Positions 23,947 through 33,468 of a stretch of 36,741 nt of DNA are shown piece after piece. Numbering within the stretch: position 1 is the stretch's first letter; each line of letters begins with the position of its first letter. This DNA comes from Chloroflexota bacterium (lineage in GTDB: Bacteria; Chloroflexota; Dehalococcoidia; JACPPY01), in the NCBI GenBank assembly GCA_016190755.1, contig JACPPY010000066.1, positions 1-36,741 of the forward strand, read 5' to 3'. The notes under the pieces were generated by a model that worked only from the letters and a program-made list of their open reading frames with translations, made no database searches and had not been told where the DNA came from. The position numbers were made by a program, and so were the translations under genes.

Positions 23947-24732
23947 TCAGGGCTTTCGGGTGAGCTTCTCCTTGGCCTCGTTCCACAGGGCGTCCTGCTC
24001 GGCCAGAGTAAGCTTGTCCAGTGCCTTACCCCGCTCCCGTGCCAGCTTTTCCATGTACTCGAATCTCTCTCGGAAGCGGTCTGAGGAGCCTCTGAGCGCC
24101 GTCTCCAGGTCCAGTCCCATGCGCCGTCCCATGTTGACCAGCGTGAAGAGCAGGTCGCCGAACTCTTCAGACTTCCGCTCCAGTCCCTCGGCATCCTTGA
24201 GTTCTCTGACTTCCTCGCATACCTTGTCCAGCACGCCCGCGTCTTCATCCCAATCGAATCCAACACCGGCTGCCCGCCTCTGGAGAGAGTAGGCATACGC
24301 CAGGGCCGGCAGTTGGCGGGGCACACTGGACATAACTGACTGCTCCCCACCACGCTCTTTCGCCTTCAATTCCTCCCAGCGCTGCATGACCTCATCCGCA
24401 TCCTTCGCCTTGGCCGTCCCGAACACGTGGGGATGCCGATGCACTATCTTCTGGTGTATGCCGCGGGTGACATCGTCCATGTCGAACTCCCCCGCCTCCT
24501 CCGCGATCTGGGCGTTCAGCACTATCTGGAGCAGCAGGTCGCCAAGCTCTTCACGGAGCTTGTCAGTAGACTTGGAGTCAATAGCCTGCAGGACCTCGTA
24601 GGCCTCCTCCAGGAGCGTTGTCCTGAGGCTCTCATGCGTCTGCTTCCTGTCCCACGGGCAACCCTCCGGGCTGCGTAACTTCGCGATAAGGTTGCGAAAT
24701 TCATTGAAGCTATTGCTGTATTCTTTAGTCAA
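23947..24732 (-). CDS. mazG: Nucleoside triphosphate pyrophosphohydrolase MazG
   Basis: A 261-aa house-cleaning NTP pyrophosphatase, which hydrolyses (d)NTPs to monophosphates and PPi. Two MazG domains are visible. The first has CPWDRKQTHESLRTTLLEEA, EEAYEV and REELGDLLLQIVLNAQ (the ExxE and ExxD Mg sites), and VHRHPHVFG. The second has VCEEVRELK and EEFGDLLFTLVNMGRR. Length matches the E. coli type (263 aa). It converges on the unknown gene at 23316-23882, with 64 bp between the stops. Confidence 0.95.
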   Translation of the reverse strand: MTKEYSNSFNEFRNLIAKLRSPEGCPWDRKQTHESLRTTLLEEAYEVLQAIDSKSTDKLREELGDLLLQIVLNAQIAEEAGEFDMDDVTRGIHQKIVHRHPHVFGTAKAKDADEVMQRWEELKAKERGGEQSVMSSVPRQLPALAYAYSLQRRAAGVGFDWDEDAGVLDKVCEEVRELKDAEGLERKSEEFGDLLFTLVNMGRRMGLDLETALRGSSDRFRERFEYMEKLARERGKALDKLTLAEQDALWNEAKEKLTRKP

Positions 24733-24772
24733 GATGATTACCCCGGACCTCCAGTGCGCATGCTCGTTCAGG

Positions 24773-25294
24773 CTAGCGGCTCTTCTTTTTCACCTGATAT
24801 CGGATCAGTGTTTTCAGTACCTTGGCATCCGGCCGCGATTGGTATTCCTCCTCGTGCGGACCGGCTATTTCATAGCCATTCGCCGTGACGAACTGTTGAA
24901 GACGCTCAACAGTTTCCATCTCCTGGTCATAAGGTCCGAGGTGTAGGATTTGGGCCACCGTGCCATACTCCCAGGTTTCCAGATTAACTTTAATATCCCG
25001 TTCTTTCTGTGGCAAGGTAGTAGTGTTGTCGGGGACGGGTATGCCGACGATAATAGACCACTTTTCCTTTGGCTGGAGATGAGCATCCGGATAGCGGGCG
25101 CGAGGATAGCTAACTTTGAAGGACTCCAGTCCCCTCTTTTTCAGGTCGAACTTCAGCGTATATACTGATCCAAATAGAGCGGGGAAGACCCGGGAGAAGA
25201 CCTTGTCCGGAGAGCCTTTGCCCTGAACAACGGCCATTCTCTGGGGTGGCATGTCGAGTATTACGGGATCGGTCTTGAGTTTACGCGGAGACAT
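24773..25294 (-). CDS. GyrI-like small-molecule-binding domain protein
   Basis: A 173-aa protein of the GyrI-like/SOUL (effector-binding domain) superfamily without any DNA-binding domain. The duplicated fold shows in PPQRMAVVQGKGSPDKVFSR, with KEKWSIIVGIPVP in the first half, and YGTVAQILHLGPYDQEMETV with FVTANGYEIAGPHEEEYQSR in the second. The YxxRPDAKVLKTLIRYQV ending is typical. Stand-alone members bind or hydrolyse small organic molecules; the ligand is unknown here. ATG 25294 is preceded by GGAGGTG at six bases. Confidence 0.85.
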   Translation of the reverse strand: MSPRKLKTDPVILDMPPQRMAVVQGKGSPDKVFSRVFPALFGSVYTLKFDLKKRGLESFKVSYPRARYPDAHLQPKEKWSIIVGIPVPDNTTTLPQKERDIKVNLETWEYGTVAQILHLGPYDQEMETVERLQQFVTANGYEIAGPHEEEYQSRPDAKVLKTLIRYQVKKKSR

Positions 25295-25362
25295 TTGCAC
25301 CTCCATAGCTGATTTGTTTTTCCCGAGTACTACCCGTCAGGCTTCGAAGTAACAAAATGAAC

Positions 25363-25388
25363 AAGCCCCTGAACCAATTCAGGGGCTT
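25363..25388. terminator. Hairpin, 11-bp perfect stem
   Basis: AAGCCCCTGAA and TTCAGGGGCTT flank a CCAA loop. On the minus strand it is followed by GTTCATTTTGTT, a modest T-rich stretch. It lies between the zinc peptidase gene (stop 25493) and the GyrI-like gene and would end transcripts from the former. Confidence 0.65.
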
Positions 25389-25492
25389 CGATTTCGTGCT
25401 ATCTGTTCCGTTTAGTTTGAGCCCGGCATGCTCCAATTTCGCCTTGCCCTGACTGGAATAGGGTTGTGCACGCCGTGCGTTGCGGCCTGTCT

Positions 25493-26209
25493 TTATCTGC
25501 TGTCTCGCCTCATGCCCATAAGCAGGAAGACGAAGTAGGCTAGTTGGGCCAGGGCCTGTAGCATCGCTGCTACATAGGTCAGCGCAGCCGCAGACAGGAC
25601 GGCGCTGGCGCCGGCGTACTCTGTTGTCGACACCAGTCCGTTGGACATGAGCATCTGCCGGGCGCGGTTGCTGGCGTTGTACTCCACGGGCAGCGTGACC
25701 AATGAGAAGAGCACAGCCGCTGAGAACAGCAGCACGCCGATCCAGGCTATTGTAAATCCAAACTCGGACCTGCTCATGGCATAAAGGACAAGGCCGAGCA
25801 TAACGAACACCCACCCCAGTGTGCTGCCCACATTCGCCGCCGGTACCAGGGCGCCGCGCACCGCCATCGGCGCGTAGCCGACATTGTGCTGCACTGCGTG
25901 GCCGACCTCGTGGGCCACAATCCCCATCGAGGCCACTGAGGACCTGCCATAGACATCTGGCGACAGCCGGAGCACCTTCTTGCTCGGGTCGTAATGATCG
26001 CCAAGCTGCTTCTGCGTCTGCTCAACTTGTACGATGCCTTCCAGGCCGTTGGCACGCAGCAGAGTGCGCGCCACATCCGCACCGGTGAGGCGTTGCATGT
26101 TGGCCACCTTGGAGTACTTGTTGAACGTCGAGCTTACCCTTGCCTGGGCGATGATCATGAAAATCAACGCCGGGGCCATGAAGAGAAAATATAGAGGATC
26201 AAAAAACAT
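25493..26209 (-). CDS. YugP-type zinc metallopeptidase
   Basis: A 238-aa membrane-bound neutral zinc peptidase. The HExxH active site is in GIVAHEVGHAVQHNVGYAPM. The N-terminus has a hydrophobic anchor (PLYFLFMAPALIFMIIAQAR). Two or three more helices follow the active site (GSTLGWVFVMLGLVLYAM, IAWIGVLLFSAAVLFSLVTL), then LPVEYNASNRA, which is conserved in the family. The C-terminal AALTYVAAMLQALAQL helix completes the usual length. It probably acts in membrane protein quality control, but no substrate is established. Confidence 0.9.
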   Translation of the reverse strand: MFFDPLYFLFMAPALIFMIIAQARVSSTFNKYSKVANMQRLTGADVARTLLRANGLEGIVQVEQTQKQLGDHYDPSKKVLRLSPDVYGRSSVASMGIVAHEVGHAVQHNVGYAPMAVRGALVPAANVGSTLGWVFVMLGLVLYAMSRSEFGFTIAWIGVLLFSAAVLFSLVTLPVEYNASNRARQMLMSNGLVSTTEYAGASAVLSAAALTYVAAMLQALAQLAYFVFLLMGMRRDSR

Positions 26210-26277
26210 TGCTTTTCCCTACGTTATGTTTGTATTCGCCTTTTGCAGGCGAAAGATATCCTAGCACAGCGATGGTC

Positions 26278-27237
26278 TTAGCGCAAGGGTAGCACAGAGC
26301 CCACAAAGCCACGGGCGCCGCGGGCGAAATCCGAGGCCCACATCTCGCGCTTCCCCTCCGGCTGCACGCGGCGCAGCCCCAGAACACCCTCCCCCGTCTC
26401 CACGCCCACCTCAGCATCGTTGGTCTCCTCGGGCGAGATGGGCACCACGCGCCCGGGCACGCACCCCGGCCTGTCTGGCAGGGCCATGCAGTCCAGGACC
26501 TTGAGCATCTTGCCCTGGTACCAGGTGTAGCATGTAGGCCAGGGTTGAAAGGCCCGCACACGCCGCCAGAGCTCCGCCGCCGGCCTCTCCCAGCCCATCT
26601 CTCCGTCCTCTTTCGTTATGGTGCGGGAGTAGGTAGCACGGGAGTTATCCTGTGGATACGGTCTGATTTCGCCATTAAGCCACATGGGCAGTGTTTCTAC
26701 GAGAAGGGCAGATCCCAGCTTCGCCAGGCGTTCGGACAGCGTCGCGGCAGTGTCGTCCGGCAATATATGCTCGTGTGCTTGGTTGAGTATCGGCCCGGTG
26801 TCCATACCGGCATCCATAAGCATTATGGTGACGCCCGTGGCCTCATCGCCTTCTAGTATGGCCCAGGGAATAGGCGAGGCACCGCGCCAGCGAGGCAGCA
26901 GCGAGGGATGGATGTTGATGCAGCCATAACGCGGTATGTCCAGCACCGCCTGCGGCAGTATCTGCCCATAGGCGGACACTACGACGACGTCGGGAGCAAG
27001 TGAGGCTAGTTTCTGGATGTCGGATGGGTCTCTGAGCTTCAGCGGCTGGACGTTCTCGATCCCCTTGGACTCGGCAAGTTTTTTCACCGGGCTGGCTGTC
27101 AGCGCACGGCCGCGGCCTGCCGGCCGGTCGGGCTGAGTATACACTGCTACAATGTTATACCCGACACTCAGCAATGCTTCCAGAGAGGGTACGGCGAACT
27201 CCGGCGTACCCATAAAGACGACCCGTTGTGCGTTCAC
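26278..27237 (-). CDS. fmt: Methionyl-tRNA formyltransferase
   Basis: A 319-aa enzyme that formylates initiator Met-tRNA with 10-formyl-tetrahydrofolate. The start RVVFMGTPEFAVPSLEALL is diagnostic. The catalytic segment is CINIHPSLLPRWRGASPI (Asn, His) followed by GVTIMLMDAGMDTGPIL, with the catalytic Asp. The C-terminal tRNA-binding domain begins near ERPAAELWRRVRAFQPWP. Its start is GTG 27237, with no strong ribosome binding site. No def gene lies beside it. Confidence 0.95.
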   Translation of the reverse strand: MNAQRVVFMGTPEFAVPSLEALLSVGYNIVAVYTQPDRPAGRGRALTASPVKKLAESKGIENVQPLKLRDPSDIQKLASLAPDVVVVSAYGQILPQAVLDIPRYGCINIHPSLLPRWRGASPIPWAILEGDEATGVTIMLMDAGMDTGPILNQAHEHILPDDTAATLSERLAKLGSALLVETLPMWLNGEIRPYPQDNSRATYSRTITKEDGEMGWERPAAELWRRVRAFQPWPTCYTWYQGKMLKVLDCMALPDRPGCVPGRVVPISPEETNDAEVGVETGEGVLGLRRVQPEGKREMWASDFARGARGFVGSVLPLR

Positions 27238-27359
27238 TATGCCATTCTAGCACGGGCTCTGCTCACACAGGAACAAGCGCCCGGGGGAATACCCGCCGCC
27301 GGGGAGAGCGCTGCGCACAGACAGACTTGAAAAGCGTGGTGCTGAGGTACCGACCGCGT

Positions 27360-28181
27360 TTATACTGTTGCCTTTCTGCCTTCCGCCTTGTCACGCCTTT
27401 TCTTCGCCCAAGGACAGGCGCTGATGCATACTCCGCAGGTAGGGTACTTCAGCTTGAGCGTTTCATGGAATATATTGAGCTGGGCCAGGCATTTCTCTGC
27501 GTCCACCGCGTCCGATGCATTCCGGTAGCATCCTCCGGTCGCTATGCCTTTTATCGCGCCAGCCGGACAGGCATCGGCGCAAGCCGTGCACCGGCCGCAG
27601 CGGTTCCGAATAGGAGCATCCGGCTCCAATGGCATGTCGGTAAGCACGCTGGTCAGGCGCAGCCTGGGGCCGAACTGCGGACTTATCAGCAACAGGCTCT
27701 TCCCTTGCCAGCCCAGTCCCGCCAGGATTGCCACCGCCTGGTGCGACAGCCCTTTCCTGCCGTTCCGCCAGTCGTCCAGGCATGAGGCTGCCGTGTACTC
27801 CGCCGCGAATCCCATCTCACGAATTCGGGCCGCCACCAGGGCAGCAAGCCTGTCCAGGGCCACGTTGGCGTCGTCGTTGGCCTTGTGGTACTGCTCGACG
27901 TACTCCGGCGTCGGACGGCAGGCGAAGATATCTACGACCTGCTCCGGAAGGCCGATACCGAGAGACAGGGCTCGCGGAAACTGGCCTGAGATATGCTCCG
28001 GAGCAGATACGCCGTTGTACGGCCTGGAGAGGTCGGCTATGCCCGCCAAGTCCGCGCCACGACGCAGGGCAAAGCCTTTTACCTCAGCGGCGAGCTGTTT
28101 TCCATCCGCTGTTCCCGTCCACGGGACGGAGCCACTGCAAGAGTTCACCTGGGAAGAGCGATCATCTCCATGTGTTGTCAT
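27360..28181 (-). CDS. QueG-like 4Fe-4S double-cluster protein
   Basis: A 273-aa soluble iron-sulfur protein. The C-terminal part has two clusters' worth of cysteines: CGRCTACADACPAGAIKG and, after an insertion with further cysteines, CGVCISACPW. The N-terminal part (FALRRGADLAGIADLSRP, LGIGLPEQVVD, HQAVAILAGLGWQGKSLLLI) resembles the epoxyqueuosine reductase/RdhA-type cobalamin-binding region. No Tat signal is present, so a respiratory reductive dehalogenase is unlikely. ATG 28181 is preferred over the open frame to 28265, which lacks similarity. It could be a queuosine-pathway reductase or a shortened paralogue; QueG is usually over 300 aa. Confidence 0.7.
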   Translation of the reverse strand: MTTHGDDRSSQVNSCSGSVPWTGTADGKQLAAEVKGFALRRGADLAGIADLSRPYNGVSAPEHISGQFPRALSLGIGLPEQVVDIFACRPTPEYVEQYHKANDDANVALDRLAALVAARIREMGFAAEYTAASCLDDWRNGRKGLSHQAVAILAGLGWQGKSLLLISPQFGPRLRLTSVLTDMPLEPDAPIRNRCGRCTACADACPAGAIKGIATGGCYRNASDAVDAEKCLAQLNIFHETLKLKYPTCGVCISACPWAKKRRDKAEGRKATV

Positions 28182-28466
28182 TGGCGCCTGGCAGTGTAGC
28201 ACGGCATGCACAAGGGCAACAAGGCGTGTGCCGGCACAGCCCAGGCTGTTTTCCACCGGTGACACTGTATCTGTTGGTCCCTGTCTCTTTCGGAAACGCT
28301 AATAACGCTTAGCGCTAGCGAGCCGATTGACATAACGCGAGCAGGCAGTTACCATTAAGGCCGATTTTTCACGGCATCGGGACAGGTCGGCCTACCCGGA
28401 CGCTGTTTCCCGCGCCAGGGCGTTTAACACCCAAGACGCCATGCTGGCAGCTGTCAGGAGGGTACT

Positions 28467-29447
28467 CTGGACAAGAACGACAGGCAGGCTGCGACGGTAC
28501 TAGGTCGCAGGATCATCGACAACATCAAAACGGTCATTATAGGCAAGGACGCCGCCGTCGAGAGAAGCCTTATCACGCTGATGTGCCGTGGCCATGCGCT
28601 CATCGAGGACGTACCCGGGGTAGGCAAGACCATGCTCGCCCGCAGCCTGGCTATCTCTACAGGTTGCAACTTCAAGCGCATGCAGTTCACGCCGGACCTG
28701 CTCCCGTCGGATGTCATCGGCGTGTCTTTCTACAACCAGGCCAAGGGCACATTCGAGTTCCGGCCCGGCCCTATAATGGCGCAGGTGGTCATGGCCGACG
28801 AAATCAACCGCGCCACTCCTAAGACGCAATCGGCGCTGCTGGAAGCCATGGAGGAGAGGCAGGTGAGCGTGGACGGCGTGACTCACACGCTGCCGCGCCC
28901 ATTTTTTGTCATCGCGACGCAGAACCACGTGGAGTATGAGGGCACGTTCCCTTTGCCGGAAGCGCAATTGGACCGTTTCCTGCAGCGCATAAATATGGGC
29001 TACCCTGAGTTCTCCGAGGAGATGGCGATCATCGCCGGTCAGGCAACGGTGCACCCCATAGAGCGGCTCAAGCCGGTGGCGACGCCCGAGGAGGTGCTGT
29101 TCTTGCAGGATGCGGTCGGCACCATCTACATCGATGAGACGGTGCGTGAGTACGTCGTGTCGATCGTTAGGGCGACGCGCGAGAACACCGATATCGCGCT
29201 GGGAGCTTCGCCCAGGGCGTCGCTGGGGCTCTCCCACGCGGCCCAAGCACTGGCGCTTCTCAGGGGCCGTGAATTCGTGATCCCCGATGACGTTAAGGAG
29301 TTGGCCGAGGGCACCATCGCTCACAGGCTTATTCTCTCGCCCGCGGCCAGGATGAAAGGTGTGGAGACCAGCCAGGTAGTGGCACAAATTCTGAGTGAGG
29401 TCCAGGTACCAGGGGCCAGACGTGGGGCGACCTTGAAGGCCGTTTAG
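28467..29447 (+). CDS. MoxR-family AAA+ ATPase
   Basis: A 326-aa MoxR ATPase, the chaperone-like partner of DUF58 and transglutaminase proteins. The Walker A motif is DVPGVGKTMLA. Walker B is VVMADEINRATPKTQSALLE. Sensor 1 is FFVIATQNHVEYEGTFPLPE, followed by the arginine-finger region AQLDRFL. The first ATG in frame (28581) would delete the N-terminal helix VLGRRIIDNIKTVIIGKDAA, which is conserved. AGGAGG at 28456-28461 lies five bases before CTG 28467, and no ATG, GTG or TTG is available, so CTG is the likely start. It is the first gene of a three-gene operon. Confidence 0.85.
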   Translation: MDKNDRQAATVLGRRIIDNIKTVIIGKDAAVERSLITLMCRGHALIEDVPGVGKTMLARSLAISTGCNFKRMQFTPDLLPSDVIGVSFYNQAKGTFEFRPGPIMAQVVMADEINRATPKTQSALLEAMEERQVSVDGVTHTLPRPFFVIATQNHVEYEGTFPLPEAQLDRFLQRINMGYPEFSEEMAIIAGQATVHPIERLKPVATPEEVLFLQDAVGTIYIDETVREYVVSIVRATRENTDIALGASPRASLGLSHAAQALALLRGREFVIPDDVKELAEGTIAHRLILSPAARMKGVETSQVVAQILSEVQVPGARRGATLKAV

Positions 29448-29475
29448 CTGGAACCGCAATTCGAGCAGGAAGAGC

Positions 29476-30747
29476 ATGTCTCAGCGTATCATTATCCCTC
29501 TGCTGCTTCTGTCTCTTGTCCTCTTCATCTCCCTGTCCACGGGCATGGAGCTCTACTACCGCTTTGCCTACGTGCTGGTGCTGGCCCTCGCCGGTGGGTT
29601 TGTGCTGGCGTGGTTGAACCTGCGCTGGCTGTCCGTCAAAGCGAAGGGGAGGACACGCGTGGCGCATGTGGGAGGACAGTACGAGGAGGAGGTCACGGTC
29701 GCCAACCGCGGCTGGCTGCCCAAAGGCTGGCTGGAGGTGCAGGAGCTTACTGATCTGCCCGGCCTGCGTTCCGGCGACATAATACGACTGGCGGGCAAGC
29801 TCGAACCGCCCTGGAGCACACGGACTTCGCAAGAGCAGTCCTGGAAGCTGACCACTTTCTGCTTCAAGCGTGGGCTGTTTCGGGTCGGCCCGGTGCGCAT
29901 CACCAGCCGAGACCCATTAGGTTTCTTCCGGCTTTCACGCAGCTTCCTTGACCCGCACAGGGTTACGGTATATCCGGCCGTTCAGCCCCTGCCGCAGTTC
30001 CCGTTGCAGATCGCGGATATGCCTGACGACGGCAGGCTGCAACGGCGGTCTTTGCAGGTTACGCCGCTGGCTTCCTCCGTACGGGAGTACCAATCCGGCG
30101 ATAGCATAAGCCGAGTTCACTGGCCGTCTACTGCCCGTATAGGTAAGCTGATGGTAAAAGACTGCGATGTCGGCAAGTCCTCCAGGATATGGCTGATCGT
30201 CGATATGCAGCGCAGCGTTCAGGCGGGACAGGGATATGAGACTACCGACGAGTTGTCGGCTTCAGTGGCCGCCTCCGTCGCGCAGCATTTCCTACTTAGG
30301 GGTTTGCCAGTAGGCCTGGTGTCCAATGGCGATGGGCGCTGTTTTGTCCCGCCAGAGCGGGGCCCGGAGCACCTGGAGCGCATACTCGAAAGCCTTTCTC
30401 TCCAGGCGGCTACCGGAGACAAGCCACTGGAAGACCTGCTCCTCGAAGAGGAGAGAAGCTTTAGCCGCAACGACGTGCTAATTGTAGTGACGCCTTCGCA
30501 GCGCGATGAGTGGCCCCGGATACTGGGAAGCCTCCGCGCACGCTATGCGGCTGTCATTGCCATTGTAGTTGACGCTGATGACTTCGGCGGTGAGCCTCGC
30601 GCCTCGTCCGTTATCGAAAGACTGATCGCCCTGTCGGTGCCCGGTTACCTGGTGAGGAACGGTCAACCTTTGTCGGAGGCCCTGTCCACACCTATCGGCT
30701 CCAGCTCCAGCATATCGAAGCTGGCTGCTGCAGGGGCCCGCCGGTGA
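29476..30747 (+). CDS. DUF58-domain membrane protein
   Basis: A 423-aa protein with two N-terminal membrane helices (IIIPLLLLSLVLFISLS and YVLVLALAGGFVLAWL). A beta-rich domain carries the DUF58 hallmark VREYQSGDSISRVHWPSTAR. The C-terminal part is von Willebrand A-like (IWLIVDMQRS). It belongs to the MoxR-associated group in which the ATPase acts on a membrane assembly with a transglutaminase-like protein. It starts 28 bases after moxR, and its stop overlaps the next gene by four bases (GTGA). Confidence 0.9.
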   Translation: MSQRIIIPLLLLSLVLFISLSTGMELYYRFAYVLVLALAGGFVLAWLNLRWLSVKAKGRTRVAHVGGQYEEEVTVANRGWLPKGWLEVQELTDLPGLRSGDIIRLAGKLEPPWSTRTSQEQSWKLTTFCFKRGLFRVGPVRITSRDPLGFFRLSRSFLDPHRVTVYPAVQPLPQFPLQIADMPDDGRLQRRSLQVTPLASSVREYQSGDSISRVHWPSTARIGKLMVKDCDVGKSSRIWLIVDMQRSVQAGQGYETTDELSASVAASVAQHFLLRGLPVGLVSNGDGRCFVPPERGPEHLERILESLSLQAATGDKPLEDLLLEEERSFSRNDVLIVVTPSQRDEWPRILGSLRARYAAVIAIVVDADDFGGEPRASSVIERLIALSVPGYLVRNGQPLSEALSTPIGSSSSISKLAAAGARR

Positions 30748-33185
30748 CACATGCCGTAGCTTCCCCTTCGTCCGGCGGCGGCTCGCCTGGCCAGCGGGCC
30801 GCTGCCGTCCGCGATTTCCTTGTGGGCGAAGCCACGCTCTACGTTCTGTTGTTTTGCAGCATGCTCGTGGTGACGTGGTCGGTTGAGCAGGCAGAGTGGG
30901 TGACCACACCATCGCTGGCGTTGGTGGCCCTCCTGGGAGTGCTCACCGGAGTCCTGATGGCCAAAGTCAGGGTCCATCCGGCTGTCAAACACACAGCAGG
31001 CCTTCTCCTCGGCGTCGCGACTATTGTCTGGCAGACGCTGACCATAATACATGTGGATGGCGTTGCTCCGCGGATGAGGGAGGTGGCCTTGCGCCTGGGG
31101 CTCTGGGTCCAGGCAGCCGCCACGCGGGGCGTCAGCTCCGACGACTTACCCTTCGTCTTTCTGCTCGTACTCATCACCTGGCTGCTGGCCTATATTTGCA
31201 CGTGGCTGGTATCCCGCCGCAACTACTGGGGTGCGGTGTTGCTCCCTGGCTCCGGGCTGCTGCTCAATCTGTCACAGCTTCCACCGTCTTACCTGCGTTT
31301 CTTCTTGCTGTACGCCTTCACTGCCATGCTGCTTCGGGTGCGCATGGACTCGCTGGCCGAGGAATACCTCTATTTGCAGAGGCACACGCGGCGCCCACCG
31401 CGCATGGGCTTTGCTCGGTTGAGGAACGGTGCGTTGTTCGGCGTGGCGGTCATCGCAGTAGCGTACCTGCTGCCAATCGGGCCAAGCTTCAGCAGCCTGA
31501 ACCGGGTATACGACAGGGTACACTACCCCGGTGAGCGGCTGACAGACGACTTTGTGCGGCTCTTTGCCGGGCTGCCTGCGCGCAAGCCGAGCCCGTACCA
31601 CTCCTTCAGTGATGTCATAGCCCTTCAGGGGTCCATAGACCCGGGTGACAGCACGGCGCTGATGTTGCAAGCTCAAGCACCGCTTTACCTGCGGGCGCGC
31701 ACATACGACCTGTACACATCGAAGGGCTGGAAGTCTTCTGACTCAAAAACCTACGAGTCTGACTGGAAACCCACTTACACCAAGGAGGAGCCGTACAGCA
31801 AGCGCTACTCAATAACCTATACTGTCAATCCCGGCTACTCAACGGACCTCCGGTTCGCTGCCGGCGATGTGCAGTCTATCGACCAGCCTATCACACTGGA
31901 GACGTACGATTCTCCCACGTACACGCTGGACCTTACGGACCAATCGAAGGACTCTGCATTGCCCGACTCCGTAAAGGCGATAGCCGCAAGGCTCCGAACG
32001 GCGGCGAGCGCAGCAGGCGTAAGACGCCTCGAAAAAGCGGCCATACAAAAGCTTTTGCCTCAGGACATGGACTTGCTCGACGTTAAGTACAGAGGCGCTG
32101 CCGTACAACAGGTCAAGGTGGCGCGACAGTTGCCGGAGGGCGCCGACATCGTGAGCTACCATACCGGCAAGGGCGTAACTGAATTGGACCCCTACCAGGT
32201 TACCGTCTGGCTGTCGGAGGCTACGCCGACCGACCTGCGCTCTGCGGGGGCCGACTATCCGGGCTGGGTGCTCGACCGCTATCTTCAGCTTCCTTCGACC
32301 CTGCCGGACAGGGTCAAGGCGCTGGCGCTACAGGTCACGGAAAAGGCCAGCAACCCTTACGACAAGGCCATGGCAATACAAGAACATCTATCATCCCTCG
32401 ACTACAGCACAGACATAAAGCCGGCGCCTTTCGATGTCGACAGCGTGGACTACTTTTTGTTCAACTTGCGCAAGGGGTACTGCGACTATTTCGCTTCGGC
32501 GATGGCCGTGCTGTCCCGCAGCGTGGGCATACCGTCGCGTCTGGCGGCCGGATACGCCCCGGGAGACTATTCCTTTGACGGATACGTAGTCAAAGACTCG
32601 GATGCCCACTCCTGGGTACAGATTTACTTCCCGGGCTATGGCTGGATTGATTTCGAGCCTACGCCGGGTAGCGTGTTGCCCGCACCTCAGGCACATGCCC
32701 TGGACGAGGCTTCCGATACGGCCGACATAGACAGCCCTACACCGTTTTCGGGCGATGACCCCTACGGCGACGACTTATCCTTGCTGCTGGGCAGTGACGG
32801 CTCGTATATTGGAGATAGCCCTCAGGAGTCAACTCTGCTGTGGAAGGTGGCGATGCCCCTGGCGGCGTTGCTGGTGCTCGTGCTTCTCTGGCGCCGGTTC
32901 CTTTGGCCTTCCGGAGACCCCGGGGCGACTTATTCCCGCATGTGCTCGCTCAGTGCTCTGTCCGGCGCCGGCCCGAAGCCAGGCGAGACGCCCTACGAGT
33001 ACGCCCGTGCCCTGGCACGCACGCTGCCCGAGGCCGAAAACGAGGTCTGGTCCATCGCCCACTCATATGTGCTGAAACGCTACGGCAGGCTGGAACCTGA
33101 CACCAAGGAACGGTCAAAGCTGCGCCAGGACTGGCTGAGTATCAGGTTCAGGCTGCTGGGCAGGGCCGTGAGGCCGTCCAGGTGA
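30744..33185 (+). CDS. TgpA-like transglutaminase membrane protein
   Basis: An 813-aa membrane protein. The N-terminal third has about seven helices (TLYVLLFCSMLVVTWSV onward). A large extracytoplasmic domain follows, carrying a transglutaminase core near residues 570-650: catalytic Cys in LRKGYCDYFASAMAVLSRS, His in KDSDAHSWVQIYF and Asp in WIDFEPTPGS. One more helix (MPLAALLVLVLLW) leads to a cytoplasmic DUF4129-like tail. The family is essential in Pseudomonas for cell-envelope function, and the substrate is unknown. The start is GTG 30744, overlapping the DUF58 stop. Confidence 0.9.
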   Translation: MTHAVASPSSGGGSPGQRAAAVRDFLVGEATLYVLLFCSMLVVTWSVEQAEWVTTPSLALVALLGVLTGVLMAKVRVHPAVKHTAGLLLGVATIVWQTLTIIHVDGVAPRMREVALRLGLWVQAAATRGVSSDDLPFVFLLVLITWLLAYICTWLVSRRNYWGAVLLPGSGLLLNLSQLPPSYLRFFLLYAFTAMLLRVRMDSLAEEYLYLQRHTRRPPRMGFARLRNGALFGVAVIAVAYLLPIGPSFSSLNRVYDRVHYPGERLTDDFVRLFAGLPARKPSPYHSFSDVIALQGSIDPGDSTALMLQAQAPLYLRARTYDLYTSKGWKSSDSKTYESDWKPTYTKEEPYSKRYSITYTVNPGYSTDLRFAAGDVQSIDQPITLETYDSPTYTLDLTDQSKDSALPDSVKAIAARLRTAASAAGVRRLEKAAIQKLLPQDMDLLDVKYRGAAVQQVKVARQLPEGADIVSYHTGKGVTELDPYQVTVWLSEATPTDLRSAGADYPGWVLDRYLQLPSTLPDRVKALALQVTEKASNPYDKAMAIQEHLSSLDYSTDIKPAPFDVDSVDYFLFNLRKGYCDYFASAMAVLSRSVGIPSRLAAGYAPGDYSFDGYVVKDSDAHSWVQIYFPGYGWIDFEPTPGSVLPAPQAHALDEASDTADIDSPTPFSGDDPYGDDLSLLLGSDGSYIGDSPQESTLLWKVAMPLAALLVLVLLWRRFLWPSGDPGATYSRMCSLSALSGAGPKPGETPYEYARALARTLPEAENEVWSIAHSYVLKRYGRLEPDTKERSKLRQDWLSIRFRLLGRAVRPSR

Positions 33186-33468
33186 TCACCGCCGCAGTCT
33201 TGACGCCTTGCCGAGACGCCCGATCCCACCTGTGTCCCATACACGGCTTTGCAACCATCGGTCCCGTTTGATCACATCGGCACACCAGTCCTACGCCATG
33301 CTGCTCACAGCTTTTGATTACCAGTCTTTTCTGGTCATCAATGCCAAGCATAATATTTTCGAAATATCCACGTAGCCTGGCTGTAAAGCGGGCGTCATTC
33401 TCATGTAACACACCTTCAGGATAATGGTTCCAACATTTAGAAAAAAGACTTTGGCGGCGAATTGAATA
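33186..33468. other. Intergenic region between TgpA-like and regulator genes
   Basis: An imperfect hairpin (GATTACCAG, loop, CTGGTCATC) is at about 33317-33340, without a T tract. A minus-strand frame from GTG 33411 reads MLHENDARFTARLRGYF and later VRCD-like polar residues, and runs into the TgpA-like gene at 33148. It has GAAGGT just before the start. It could be a small gene but has no recognisable family and overlaps a sure gene, so I do not call it. Confidence 0.4.

Noticed and set aside
27360-28181. Reductive dehalogenase catalytic subunit
   Set aside because: No Tat signal, too short, and no rdhB-like membrane anchor gene nearby; QueG-like is the better fit.
33148-33411. 87-aa minus-strand frame with GTG start behind GAAGGT
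   Set aside because: Partly plausible composition, but it overlaps the 3' end of the TgpA-like gene and resembles no known family.
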